Shown here: positions 10,801 to 16,700 of the stretch, in pieces | Layout of the letters: every line of letters starts with the position of its first letter | Position numbering within the stretch: position 1 is the first letter of the stretch | Virus record (IMG/VR): IMGVR_UViG_3300010300_000094 | Location: 1 to 25,639 of that record | Length of the DNA: 25,639 nt | Origin: a virus | Strand: one strand, 5' to 3' | Translations under genes and position numbers: made by a program | The notes under the pieces: model-generated | The model's database searches: none | Told to the model about the DNA's origin: nothing | What the model saw: the letters and a program-made list of their open reading frames with translations, nothing else

Positions 10801-12141
10801 ATTGGTGATATTTTAACTTTAGCAGAACTTCCATTCCAAGTTGGAATCGGTACAAGCAACTTCGAAATAACTGTTAGAAATAGATATCAAAACAAGTTTG
10901 CTGGATGGACTTTTGGTCAATTATTAGAATTAGATAGTTTTGATAATCTATTCAATGGTGTGAGGAGATCATTCCTTTTAACCAGAACAATCACATCAAA
11001 GGAATATTATAGTATTGTTGCTCAAGAAGGTTCTGGCATCGAATTGCAAAATAATCTGTTGATATTCTTAAACGATACGTTGCAAATACCAGGAAAAGAC
11101 TATACATTCAATGGTGGTACTCGTTTGCAGTTTACTGAAGCACCAAGAGCGGGAAGCAAAATTAAATTATACTTCTATAATGCGTCATCTTCTGATGCAG
11201 TTGAGGTAGATATCGATGAAACAATTAAACGTGGAGATATACTAACCTTACAGACACAAGGAACGGTTCCACAACAAGATGACAGAGTAATCTATGAGGT
11301 AATTGCTGCAGATACTGTAGAAACACAAACATATAGTGGAGTTGGAATCATAACAGATACATCTTTCACTAGACCAACAATATGGACAAAACAAACGTCA
11401 GATACAATTATTGATGGTGAATATATTTCCAAAGAAAGAGATTATTTGGAACCAAAGATTTTCCCATCCACAAATATTATTGCATCAGTTGCATCTACAG
11501 ATGGAAAAATTTATGTCAAAGACACATATCTTTTCAGTAAAGTAGATAACTTAGGTAACACTCTCAATGATGTTTTCATAGTTGGACTTGGAACTGAAGT
11601 AGTCACCGAAAAACTCTCATCGGTACAATATGCTGGTGATTATGGACTGATTGTTGGTGTTGGTGCAAGTTCAACAGGAATTAATACAACATCACCAATG
11701 CTTGAAATTGATTTGATACCACATCCAGACATTTATAGCAATACCCCAGGACCAGGAGAAGTCTCTAGACCAGGAATATCAACTGGAGATTATTTTGTAA
11801 TCGAAAACACTATACTTGGAGATGGAGTTACTTCAATAGACAATAATTTCTCTATTGTCTCTGTAGGAAATAGTTTTATAGACAATGTTTACTATGCAAA
11901 TAATGTTACTTCTATAGGGTCATCAGGAGTTCGTGTTTCCGTAAATGTCCAATCCATATCTGGAATTGATACTACATCATTACCAACTTTGCAAAATTAT
12001 GGAACTTTCAGTTGGGGATACATGACAGCGCCAAGATCAGCAAATTCACAATCATTTGATTTCTATAATCAAAATGGATTATTGGGAATAGAAACATCTG
12101 CTCATGTGGGTAGACTTTTGCAATTAAGATTGACCTACTAA
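1861..12141 (+). CDS. gp7: Giant gp7-like baseplate wedge protein with YHYH-like domain and repeat modules
   Basis: A 3,426-residue protein (roughly 375 kDa) in the gp7 position; T4 gp7 has about 1,030 residues and nucleates wedge assembly. Residues 11-45 (IPDFIQSESPLFKEFLEQYY) and 157-310 match the C-terminal third of T4 gp7. The best segment is 193-214 (AKDFYSSKGTDTAVKILF) against T4 YDFYSTKGIEASYKFLF. The N-terminal two-thirds of T4 gp7 are not recognisable. The rest is mosaic: eight H-x-F/L-x-x-G-D modules (459-2620), Gly-rich GGSGYT modules, EII modules (about 88-131, 312-370, 1539-1579, 2660-2720), a YHYH-like domain (about 1230-1345) and a fibre-type DYTF motif (3066-3106). No signal peptide, membrane segment or enzyme active site is seen. 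Start: ATG 3 bases after the gp6 stop, with only a weak purine-rich leader. The wedge role is inferred from homology and position. The function of the extensions is unknown; peripheral baseplate or host-contact surface is possible. Confidence 0.88.
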   Translation: MADKKVSISNILGSQIPDFIQSESPLFKEFLEQYYASEEHEYGTTYLADNLDDLKDISKLSGVIYAAVPVVLTEDAYHLDEVINVNTTEGFPDTYGLIKIDNEIITYTGKTLTSFTGCVRGFSGISKIESSNNPEFLTFSDTEIDYHYSGTSVENLSLLFVEKFYNKFKYQFLPGLENRNFENLSFENILSRAKDFYSSKGTDTAVKILFNVLFAKNATVIRPFDNTIVSSDAYWSKFPSLTVETIEGNPKNLESTTIFQGSTESPTATAVVSRVEEKFVGTKRYYRLFVSQGTLSNKFNVSKKTKVLGTTNSTSVVTVDSTVGFPDSGIFYYQTSEGNYASVEYQSKSYNQFFGCSGLSDPLEESTEIIDDNFIYGNENFDLTQICQMRIIGSIQGLSENSKNSQYFKKGDLISLKYFGEKPSLENKKYNSWFYNNVYELDIENLDISTSTVTTSAKHFLHVGDVVDILIKDTKQVAASDLEVTSILSKNAFKIQSGSFQSGVKYIAKKKLLYSNSNLIDTPLLANIQNSFSDLEENIYVSFSGLPSYSSIETSDRSKTFRFSDVDTSTGIVTINQHQFLNGDRVYFEVTSGSNYVTDGFYYIKKITVNTFKLSSSLPSIYSNFSVDFSGISSVDEFKITPFSLYQKVLQNQNHLKRILKNPRAKKEDRIISDEIGTLLNGIELKSPVSSDSYFYGQIESINIIDDGNDFDVLNPPDIQIIDDSGSGANAHLNLDGELVDVVLTSGGFNYAENPVVKVIGGNGSGAVCESKLRGYYHQESFTDFQVNLVTNIIELPEPHKFLDGEEVVYLNTGNSIGIGSTNVGFSTDRLSKNSLYYIAKQSDTSFSLAATKDRALSKTKLIDLNAYGNGDHTLKSRELRKIIDRISVINPGEGYKNTKIEVDSQSYPQSNRKNLFTQFVGINTHDNYIYARNHNFRSGDQVVYSISSGGSAISGLSTSNYYIVTVIDDHKFKLSEAGTASSITSVNYDRKIYSEINDIGSGSHTFKYPEIQVSIDGLVSLGSTTVIPSYYQASAYPVVRGSIDSVFIKSGGIGYGVTDIINYSRTPAIKILTGKEADLRAVVDSTGKLSSIYISNGGSEYTTPPTLVVEGSGISASLRANISNGVITSVDILDAGKKYKQNDTKIRVIPTGSNGRLGAELHEWKINDVKRYQNILSDLNVHTIQKKAPIPSLGSKLVSFYPARFYRSLLNDNVVDTQSGYIEATSNLNHSPIIGWAYDGNPIYGPYGNGKAIPDASGTGGIKKIYSSYSIDQVITPGLRPPVPAGDLVQDYLYDSSGDLDEYNGRYIVNSDFPNGTYAYFCTLDVSDNFAYPYTTFMHRNESDGFNYDLTKNQLDATINDGNYKRNVSHLGINDVFRNYPFVSPAVESNPEVEVTYSKPSGITSLDIVDPGSSYKVGDLINFNTPEISASVKEIKGKGIYSIQSTDYTYENVVFSINGNKVTGITTSSNNFIDGDRLEISGISSSLYIDLEGIKKVGVSTVESLLSVSLGTTSITGINTHLTLTESPRSRKFRKNDLIQIGSELILITDLDLVNNRYKVLREQNGSTSSSHTENTQVTKIQKEFSFEIDKKLQNKNVETGYIQYFNSLQSVGIGTSYSSVTVGFAGSTQIVKSIPPRAIYLNDHKFETGDELRYVSYGGSITASATNSLSDTFRLDEFDKLYCVKINDEYIGVSTQKVGFTTNYVYFDAATDTSHSFEVIKTNLTGIVKKKLITVTLNEQHSLKNNDEISLRVTPKRTQNYNFIFNDSARKLVVNSVSFASTYISVGSTDSSIFIENHGLETGDLVVYTNNIGIATPLQNNETYYVIKISDSRIKLAKNSYDYKKYPYSYIGITTFGSGLHEISKVNPKLEFYKGNTVSIGVSDVSLIDYDVNFYLDDKFKARYNSSLITKTGVFGDLNPNTKININVTDDLPKTLFYRLEGKNNNYTNTFPSSINAEVNENSTIKVLDSKYNNSHIISGIGSTTFDFNFVGFAETTSYTSSNVNDVFYYTKSTNDSGPIYSTKIIEYGRNVAEFPFVTSIGSTSGSDASISANSFDIGRIVDTKVNNQGYEFVEDKTLTPKANSNTVLFLKNALTLSGVNVTDGGSNYTSPPNITAVGNDSILAISKLQGNSVLSAEVIFGDSNLSPDLRLFPTNNSNGVTVIGSSSAFGENTLTLRAPILGFTVFPFEEGDEIFVENVKIIDGSGSGYNSADYDYQKLVVTGINTISGSESVTYAIPGVGATTGGSYDSSNTFGRVVKYDNLCELSPILDKVLYLEGEKVQSTNGDAYGFVAKNGWNPDNQTLKLINVSGQFDQNDIISGNINGYKSTVSSTVEYDFDLKVGSVVETEGQWQTDTGKLNLDTQRLHDSDYYQRFSYSIKGEVPYETWSEPVDSLCHTSGFKKFSNLEINNGIGNSVRTSINDTTINLDILVDSSASVHSITHYDLVSEDTDDPGLSKLVKLDSKIITDYIESRTNKVLMIDDLSSDFTGYTTSIGGQIVGLTTFAIYSDEISLLYHTFDPDDTLNSIITINSHNFITGEELKYSPTNNDLNSGTAIGIATTSSLGIGVGSTDLLPETVYAIKLSESQIKLAIGSSEALAGTAISFTSVTGIGSTHSLEVSSDLANTRSLITIDNVIQSPVSRKDIQVSLSDAVGIGSTIVYLNDISKITGNSLLKIEDEIIKVTFVGIGSTNSLNIIRGQMGTVAAAHTIGAGVTVLSGDYNIAHGNLYFKDAPYGNSDNRSTFSGRIFYKLNYDTNLIIDDISESFDGATDKFDLTSNSQQISGIQTSFGVILINNIFQKPFYGDVGSILNSDYQIVGTGQTIDFTGTTVEDLPRGGIINEFDVGIGSGYQVPRRALATAVISASGTIQSIGLSTGGSGYIDAPRVSIADTLGVGIGASIIASVTAGLVTSFTIAAAGSGYTSTNPPLVVIDEPNPYKDIPLSGGQGSGAKMDVVVGTGGSIITFDISNRGIGYEIGDILTLAELPFQVGIGTSNFEITVRNRYQNKFAGWTFGQLLELDSFDNLFNGVRRSFLLTRTITSKEYYSIVAQEGSGIELQNNLLIFLNDTLQIPGKDYTFNGGTRLQFTEAPRAGSKIKLYFYNASSSDAVEVDIDETIKRGDILTLQTQGTVPQQDDRVIYEVIAADTVETQTYSGVGIITDTSFTRPTIWTKQTSDTIIDGEYISKERDYLEPKIFPSTNIIASVASTDGKIYVKDTYLFSKVDNLGNTLNDVFIVGLGTEVVTEKLSSVQYAGDYGLIVGVGASSTGINTTSPMLEIDLIPHPDIYSNTPGPGEVSRPGISTGDYFVIENTILGDGVTSIDNNFSIVSVGNSFIDNVYYANNVTSIGSSGVRVSVNVQSISGIDTTSLPTLQNYGTFSWGYMTAPRSANSQSFDFYNQNGLLGIETSAHVGRLLQLRLTY
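2122..2253 (+). repeat. EII module, reference copy
   Basis: A roughly 45-70 residue beta module: V-x-V-x-[ST]-x-x-F, x-I-x-I-x-x-E-I-I-x-[IVY], then I-x-x-R-G-x-x-G-[ST]-x-x-[SA]-H-x-x-G-x-x-[VI]. This copy (residues 88-131) has GFPDTYGLIKIDNEIITY and FTGCVRGFSG. Others in the gp7-like protein: nt 2794-2970 (shares VDSTVGFPDSG and FFGCSGLS), 6475-6600 (LIQIGSELILI) and 9838-10020 (LLKIEDEIIKV, IIRGQMGTVAAAH). One is in the DUF4815 giant (about 19880-20090, YIKINKEIISY) and one in gp15 (24906-25077, YIYINQEEMLI, VVRGMDTSIASSHKSG). Confidence 0.75.
3961..5333 (+). repeat. Gly-rich GGSGYT-type modules, first cluster in the gp7-like protein
   Basis: Repeats of the form [IV]-x-[SD]-[IV]-x-[IV]-x-x-x-G-G-x-x-Y-x-x-P-P-x-[IV]-x-[IV], followed by a GSGA-type turn. 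Visible cores include TSGGFNYAENPVVKVIG (745-761), NPGEGYKNTKIEV (890-902), KSGGIGYGVTDII (1050-1062), SNGGSEYTTPPTLVVEG (1097-1113) and DAGKKYKQNDTKIRV (1135-1149). The H3 and H4 modules lie between some of them. Confidence 0.75.
5548..5895 (+). other. YHYH-like domain inside the gp7-like protein
   Basis: Residues about 1230-1345 of the gp7-like protein. The stretch begins with IIGWAYDGNPIYGPYG (about 1235-1250), continues with LDEYNGRY (1301-1308) and ends with NGTYAYF (1316-1322) and YPYTTFMHRN (1333-1342). This is the order of the YHYH domain family (GxAxDGxPIYGP, LDxxNGR, GxYHYH, YPY), which is known from bacterial secreted proteins and annotated in some phage structural proteins. The name-giving YHYH is Y-A-Y-F here (1319-1322), so a metal-binding role of those histidines would be lost. 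Confidence 0.75.
8695..8865 (+). repeat. WD-type beta module, reference copy
   Basis: Module of the form G-[ED]-x-[IVF]-x-G-x-[ST]-[GN]-x-x-[AG]-x-V, x-x-W-[DN], then L-x-[LV]-x-x-x-x-G-x-F-x-x-[GN]-[ED]. This copy has LEGEKVQSTNGDAYGFVAKN, then GWNPDNQTLKL and VSGQFDQNDIISG. Relatives: the gp7-like N-terminal part (nt 2620-2780), gp8 (13353-13550, GYVASWDTSTGVL), the DUF4815 giant (14046-14210 and 16314-16490, GEQFIGATSGAVARVVDI) and gp14 (23828-24005, TTAYVQEWDGQDKILKV, GSFSLGEQVVG). Confidence 0.65.
10438..10880 (+). repeat. Gly-rich GGSGYT-type modules, second cluster in the gp7-like protein
   Basis: Three consecutive copies: STGGSGYIDAPRVSIAD, AAAGSGYTSTNPPLVVID and SNRGIGYEIGDILTLAE, each followed by a Gly-rich turn. 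Further single copies in the same protein lie near 6049-6200 (DPGSSYKVGD) and 8050-8260 (DGGSNYTSPPNITAVG). Confidence 0.75.
11056..11178 (+). other. Fibre-type DYTF motif near the C-terminus of the gp7-like protein
   Basis: Residues 3066-3106 contain LLIFLNDTLQIPGKDYTF, a Gly turn, and LQFTEAPRAGSKIKLYFY. This is the LxVxLNGxxQxPGxDYTxxGxxIxFxxAPxxGxxI pattern common in tail fibres and receptor-binding proteins of marine phages. It suggests that the C-terminal end of the wedge protein is fibre-like. Confidence 0.6.
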
Positions 12142-12147
12142 TTTAAG

Positions 12148-12155
12148 TATAAATA
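12148..12155 (+). promoter_or_regulatory. T4-type late promoter before gp8
   Basis: Perfect TATAAATA box in the 34-base gap between the gp7-like gene and gp8, 20 bases before the gp8 ATG. In T4 this box is the -10 element used by the gp55 sigma-like factor with sliding-clamp activation. Transcription starting about 10 bases downstream would leave a very short leader. Confidence 0.75.
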
Positions 12156-12175
12156 ATCAAAAAACTAGTCTGAAA

Positions 12176-13741
12176 ATGCCAGCAATAATCACAGACCAAT
12201 TTAGAATATTGAATGCTGAGACATTTGTAAAAAGTCTTAGTGGTATTGGTACTACAACAAATTCTTATTATACTTTCTTGGGTCACCCCAATCCTACCAA
12301 TAATAGTATTGAAAACTATGGTTCATCCGATTGGTCAACTAATCCTCCAGATCCTAGGGATTCATTTGAACAAGAGAGTTCCTATCATGATAGTATGCTT
12401 TTCCTGAAAAAAGTCAATACTTCTGATGTTGCAAGAGTAATACCACGATATACTTGGCAGTCTGGTATCACATATGACATGTATAAAAATGATTATGATA
12501 TTACCAATTCTGCTCCACAAACTGATGCTAAATCTTTGTATAATTCTAGATATTACGTTGTAAATTCAGAGTTTAAAGTCTATGTCTGCATTAATAATGG
12601 TTCAAATCCAGACTATCCAAATGGACAGAGATCACTAGAAGAACCAAATTTTGTAGATACTGCACCTCAAGTTGCTGGTGTAGGTGCTGATGGATATCTC
12701 TGGAAATATCTTTATTCATTAACACCAACAGAAATTATTAGATTTTCAACAGAAGCGTATGTTCCAGTCCCAAATAATTGGGGAACAGGTTCCTCAGAGT
12801 CTGTAAAAAATGCTGCTGTTGATGGAAAAATTGAAACAATTGTTATTAAAAATAGAGGATCTGGATATACACTCACTGGAGGTCTTTCAAGTGGAACAGT
12901 ATCAAATGTTCCTATCCTCGGAGACGGTGAAGGTGGTTTTGCGTCAGTAACTATCACTGGTGGTGAGGTAACAAATGTTCAGGTCACTAATGGCGGTTCA
13001 GGTTATACCAGAGCAATTTTACTTTTTAATACGACATCATCTGGATCCCTCTCTGTAGTGAGCGGACTTGGATGTGAATTTGAAGTTATTATACCACCAA
13101 GGGGTGGACATGGGTATGATGTTTATAGAGAATTAGGATCACATAGAGTAATGGTTTACTCTCAATTTGATTCTGCTTCTGATTATATTATCGGGAATAA
13201 TTTTTCTCGTATCGGTATTGTCAAAAATCCTACTACTTATGGAAGTGAAACAGAGATACTAAATAGTTCAACTGCAACTAGTCTTTCGTCTCTGAAACTA
13301 AAACCAATTGGCGTTGGTAATACTTCGGATACACTATATCCAGTGAATTCTCTTATTAGTCAAACAGTTGGTGTTGGATCTACAGCAGTTGGTTATGTAG
13401 CATCCTGGGACACATCCACAGGAGTCTTGAGATACTACCAACCAGTTGGTTTAAGCACATTGTCAAATTATAATTACAAACTCCATGATTTTGTATCAAA
13501 CGGAGAAGTGGTAAATTGCTCAGGTATTGTTGGGCAAGCATTAGTACCAGATTCACTATTCAATACAAATACTGTCACAGTTGGAGGAAGAATAATTAAT
13601 CTGGGACAAACTTTTACCGATGGAAAATCAAATCCAGAAGTTAAAAGATATTCAGGTGAGATAATTTATATTGATAACAGAGCACCAATCACGAGATCAA
13701 CATCTCAAAAAGAAGAAGTAAAAATTGTAGTAGAGTTCTAA
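12176..13741 (+). CDS. gp8: Baseplate wedge subunit gp8
   Basis: Homologue of T4 gp8, a dimeric wedge protein that binds gp7, gp10 and gp6. The N-terminal half follows T4: ITDQFRILNAETFV (5-18) against VTSKFRTEKMLNFY, then DVARVIPRYTWQSGITYD (84-101) against T4 LDAVIPRRDWGDTRYPD, and GYLWKYLYSLTP (173-184) against GYVWEYLFEIPP. The C-terminus (about 489-521, with YSGEIIYIDNRAPI and a final EEVKIVVEF) closely matches T4 HSGEMIYMENRPPI and EEINILFTF. At 521 residues it is longer than T4 gp8 (334). The excess lies mainly at 212-300, where two Gly-rich GSGYT modules sit, and at about 392-460. A T4-type late promoter box lies 20 bases upstream. There is no convincing Shine-Dalgarno sequence. Confidence 0.95.
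   Translation: MPAIITDQFRILNAETFVKSLSGIGTTTNSYYTFLGHPNPTNNSIENYGSSDWSTNPPDPRDSFEQESSYHDSMLFLKKVNTSDVARVIPRYTWQSGITYDMYKNDYDITNSAPQTDAKSLYNSRYYVVNSEFKVYVCINNGSNPDYPNGQRSLEEPNFVDTAPQVAGVGADGYLWKYLYSLTPTEIIRFSTEAYVPVPNNWGTGSSESVKNAAVDGKIETIVIKNRGSGYTLTGGLSSGTVSNVPILGDGEGGFASVTITGGEVTNVQVTNGGSGYTRAILLFNTTSSGSLSVVSGLGCEFEVIIPPRGGHGYDVYRELGSHRVMVYSQFDSASDYIIGNNFSRIGIVKNPTTYGSETEILNSSTATSLSSLKLKPIGVGNTSDTLYPVNSLISQTVGVGSTAVGYVASWDTSTGVLRYYQPVGLSTLSNYNYKLHDFVSNGEVVNCSGIVGQALVPDSLFNTNTVTVGGRIINLGQTFTDGKSNPEVKRYSGEIIYIDNRAPITRSTSQKEEVKIVVEF
12830..13025 (+). repeat. GSGYT-type modules inserted in gp8
   Basis: Two copies at gp8 residues about 219-282 (NRGSGYTLTGGL and TNGGSGYTRAILLF). Each is preceded by a short strand (IETIVIK, VTNVQV). 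They fall in a part of gp8 that has no counterpart in the shorter T4 protein as I remember it. Confidence 0.7.
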
Positions 13742-13745
13742 GAAC

Positions 13746-16700
13746 ATGACCCAGAACACTAATTTAAATGTTTCTCCATATTTTGATGACTTCAATGATG
13801 AAAAGAACTACAACAAAGTTCTTTTTAAACCTGGATTCCCAGTTCAATCCAGAGAACTAACAACGCTACAATCAATTTTACAAAATCAAATTGAAAAGTT
13901 TGGACAACATTTTTTCAAAGAAGGTTCTGTTGTTATTCCTGGTGGTACTTTTTATGACGATAGTTACTTCGCTGTAAGAGTAGATCCCAATTTCTTAGGT
14001 GTTCCTGTTTCTACATATTTAGATGTTTTAGTCAACAATAGAATAGAAATACAGGGAGAAATATCTGGAGTAAAAGCTACGGTTGTAAATAAAGTATCTT
14101 ATCTAGAGTCTGAAGATGGTTATGATACGCTTTATGTAAAATATAATAGTTCTGGTTCAGATGGGTCAACCAGAGTATTCCAAAATGGAGAAAATTTAAT
14201 AACTTTATCTGATATCACATATGCATCGACTTCTATTGATGCTAATAATACTTTTGCTAGATGTATTGTTTCAGATTCAACAAAAACTGGATCTTCGGCA
14301 TCGATAAGTGAAGGGGTATTTTTCATTAGAGGTTATTTTGTAAAAGTAAACTCTTCTACAGTAATTCTAGATCAATACTCAAATACACCTAGTTATAGAA
14401 TTGGTCTTCTCATTAGTGAAGAAATAGTTACTGCATCTTCATTAAATCAAGATCTTTATGATAATTCTCAAGGATTTTCAAATGAGTCTGCCCCTGGTGC
14501 AGATAGATTTAGAGTCACTGCAACTCTTCACAAAAAACTGTTAACTGATACCAGTGACGAAAACTTTGTAGAGTTGATGCGTGTAGATAATGGATCTATA
14601 GAAAGATTTGTCAACAAAACAGACTACAATATTTTTAAAGATGAATTAGCAAGAAGAACTTATGATGAGTCTGGAGACTACTATGTAAGGCAATTTGCGT
14701 TAGATGTTAGAGAATCACTGAACGATAGAATAGGAAATAATGGAATTTATTTAAATACACAGACAACACAAAATGGAAATACTCCATCTGATGATATTTT
14801 CACAATTCAAGTTTCTCCAGGAAAAGCATATGTAAGAGGATATGAGATTGATAAAATCTCTACAACTTCTATTGATGTATTAAAACCAAGAACAATAAAG
14901 AGTAAAGAGAATGTTAGTTTACCAGTTAATGTAAAAAATATTATGGAGGTAGAGAACGTTTATGGTTCTCCCAAAATTGGATTCTCTACAACATACACTA
15001 TAGAGTTACATGATAGAAGACTTGCTTCAAATGGACTTCTTGACGGAAGTTCTGTCCAAATCGGAAAAGCAAAGGTATATGACTACAATCAAAGTGTCTC
15101 TGGAATTACTACAACAAAATACGAACTGAGACTTCTTGATATTCAAACTTTTACAAACATTACTGTAGGATTTGCACTAACAGCATCTGCAGGTTCTTAC
15201 GTTAAAGGAAAATATAGTGGTTCCAGTGGAATTTCTGTAAGTGCTGTTACTGGTGGAACAACTATTTCTTTACAAGATGTAAGAGGAGATTTCCAAATAA
15301 ATGAACCATTAGAAATTAATGGAGTAGATGTAGGGAGAAATATCACAACGATAAGAGATTACGATACAACCGACACAAAAGCAGTTGGAGCAACTGTTGG
15401 TCTCTCGACATTTGCTGCTAACGTTACATTATCTAGGCAGAAAAAATCATTTACTGAAGCAAGTCAGTTTACAATAAATTCGAATGGAACAGTTACTTCT
15501 TCTTCCATTTGGGATTTTAGAGACTATGTGAAAGTTGGAGACATCATAAGATATTCCGAACCAGCTTCAACTTTACCAACATTTAATAGAGTAAATGCTG
15601 TTAACCAATCCAACTTTGTAGTCGAGGATATACCCTCAGTCACTAATGTCTGTGATGGTGGAGTTACAGGATCAACATTTACCACAACAGATGTTGATAT
15701 TTTAATTCCATCATTAAATTTAAATGCTGATCCAGGATACAGAATAAAGTTAAAAGACGAGTATATTTCTTCAATTAATCTTTTAGATAGTTCGTATATT
15801 GTTAGAAAACAATTCAATGAGAATGTAACTGGAAGCACTTTCACATTCCAATTGAGTAGTTTAGGTGATAATGATTTATATTTCGAACCATTCACCCAAG
15901 ATAATTATATTTTAACTTGGGAGACTGGTCAGAAAGAGGTTATTCTTTCAACCCAAGTCACATTTGACTCAAACTTTAGAGAGTTAACAATTAATTCATT
16001 ATCTAGAACTGGTAATGCAACTTTAACTGCAACTTGCAGAAGAACTAAATTATCATCAAAGAACAAATCAATCAAAAGATGCTCTAATCTTATTGTAAGT
16101 AGATCAAAGCATCAAGGATCTGGAATTGGATCTACAACTTTTGGTGATGGACTTTCATATAGTGAAGTATATGGAACAAGAGTACAAGATGATCAAATAT
16201 CATTGAACGTTGCTGACGTTTCTAGAATTCTTGCAATATTTGAATCAAATGATTCTAGTAATCCATCTTTACCTTCAATTGTAGTTTCATCACAAAGTGA
16301 TACCTTTACGAATAATGTTATTGTAGGTGAACAATTTATAGGAGCAACTTCTGGAGCAGTTGCTCGTGTCGTTGATATTTTAAGTGGAACACAATTGAAT
16401 TTTGTGTATGAGAATGATAGACTTTTTGAGGTTGGAGAATCATTTACACTAAAAACCTCTGGCATTGTTGCTCAGATTAGTAGTTTATCTGTCGGAAGTA
16501 GAAATATCTCCAAAAACTATGTTTTAGATGATGGACAAAGATCGGAGTTTTGTGACTTTGGAAGAATAGTTAGAAAGAGAAATATACCAGAACCAACTAA
16601 AAAAATAAGAATTGTTTTTGATTATTTTTCCAATAATGAAAGCAGCGGAACAGTTGAATCCATTAACAGTTATTCGTCTGTTAATTATTCAAATGATATT

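Noticed and set aside
3235-10880. CRISPR-like or tandem DNA repeat array
   Set aside because: The repeats exist only at protein level, are irregularly spaced and coding, and have low DNA identity.
15524-15895. 123-codon reverse-strand open frame
   Set aside because: Mirror of the DUF4815 giant's coding sequence; no independent coding signs.
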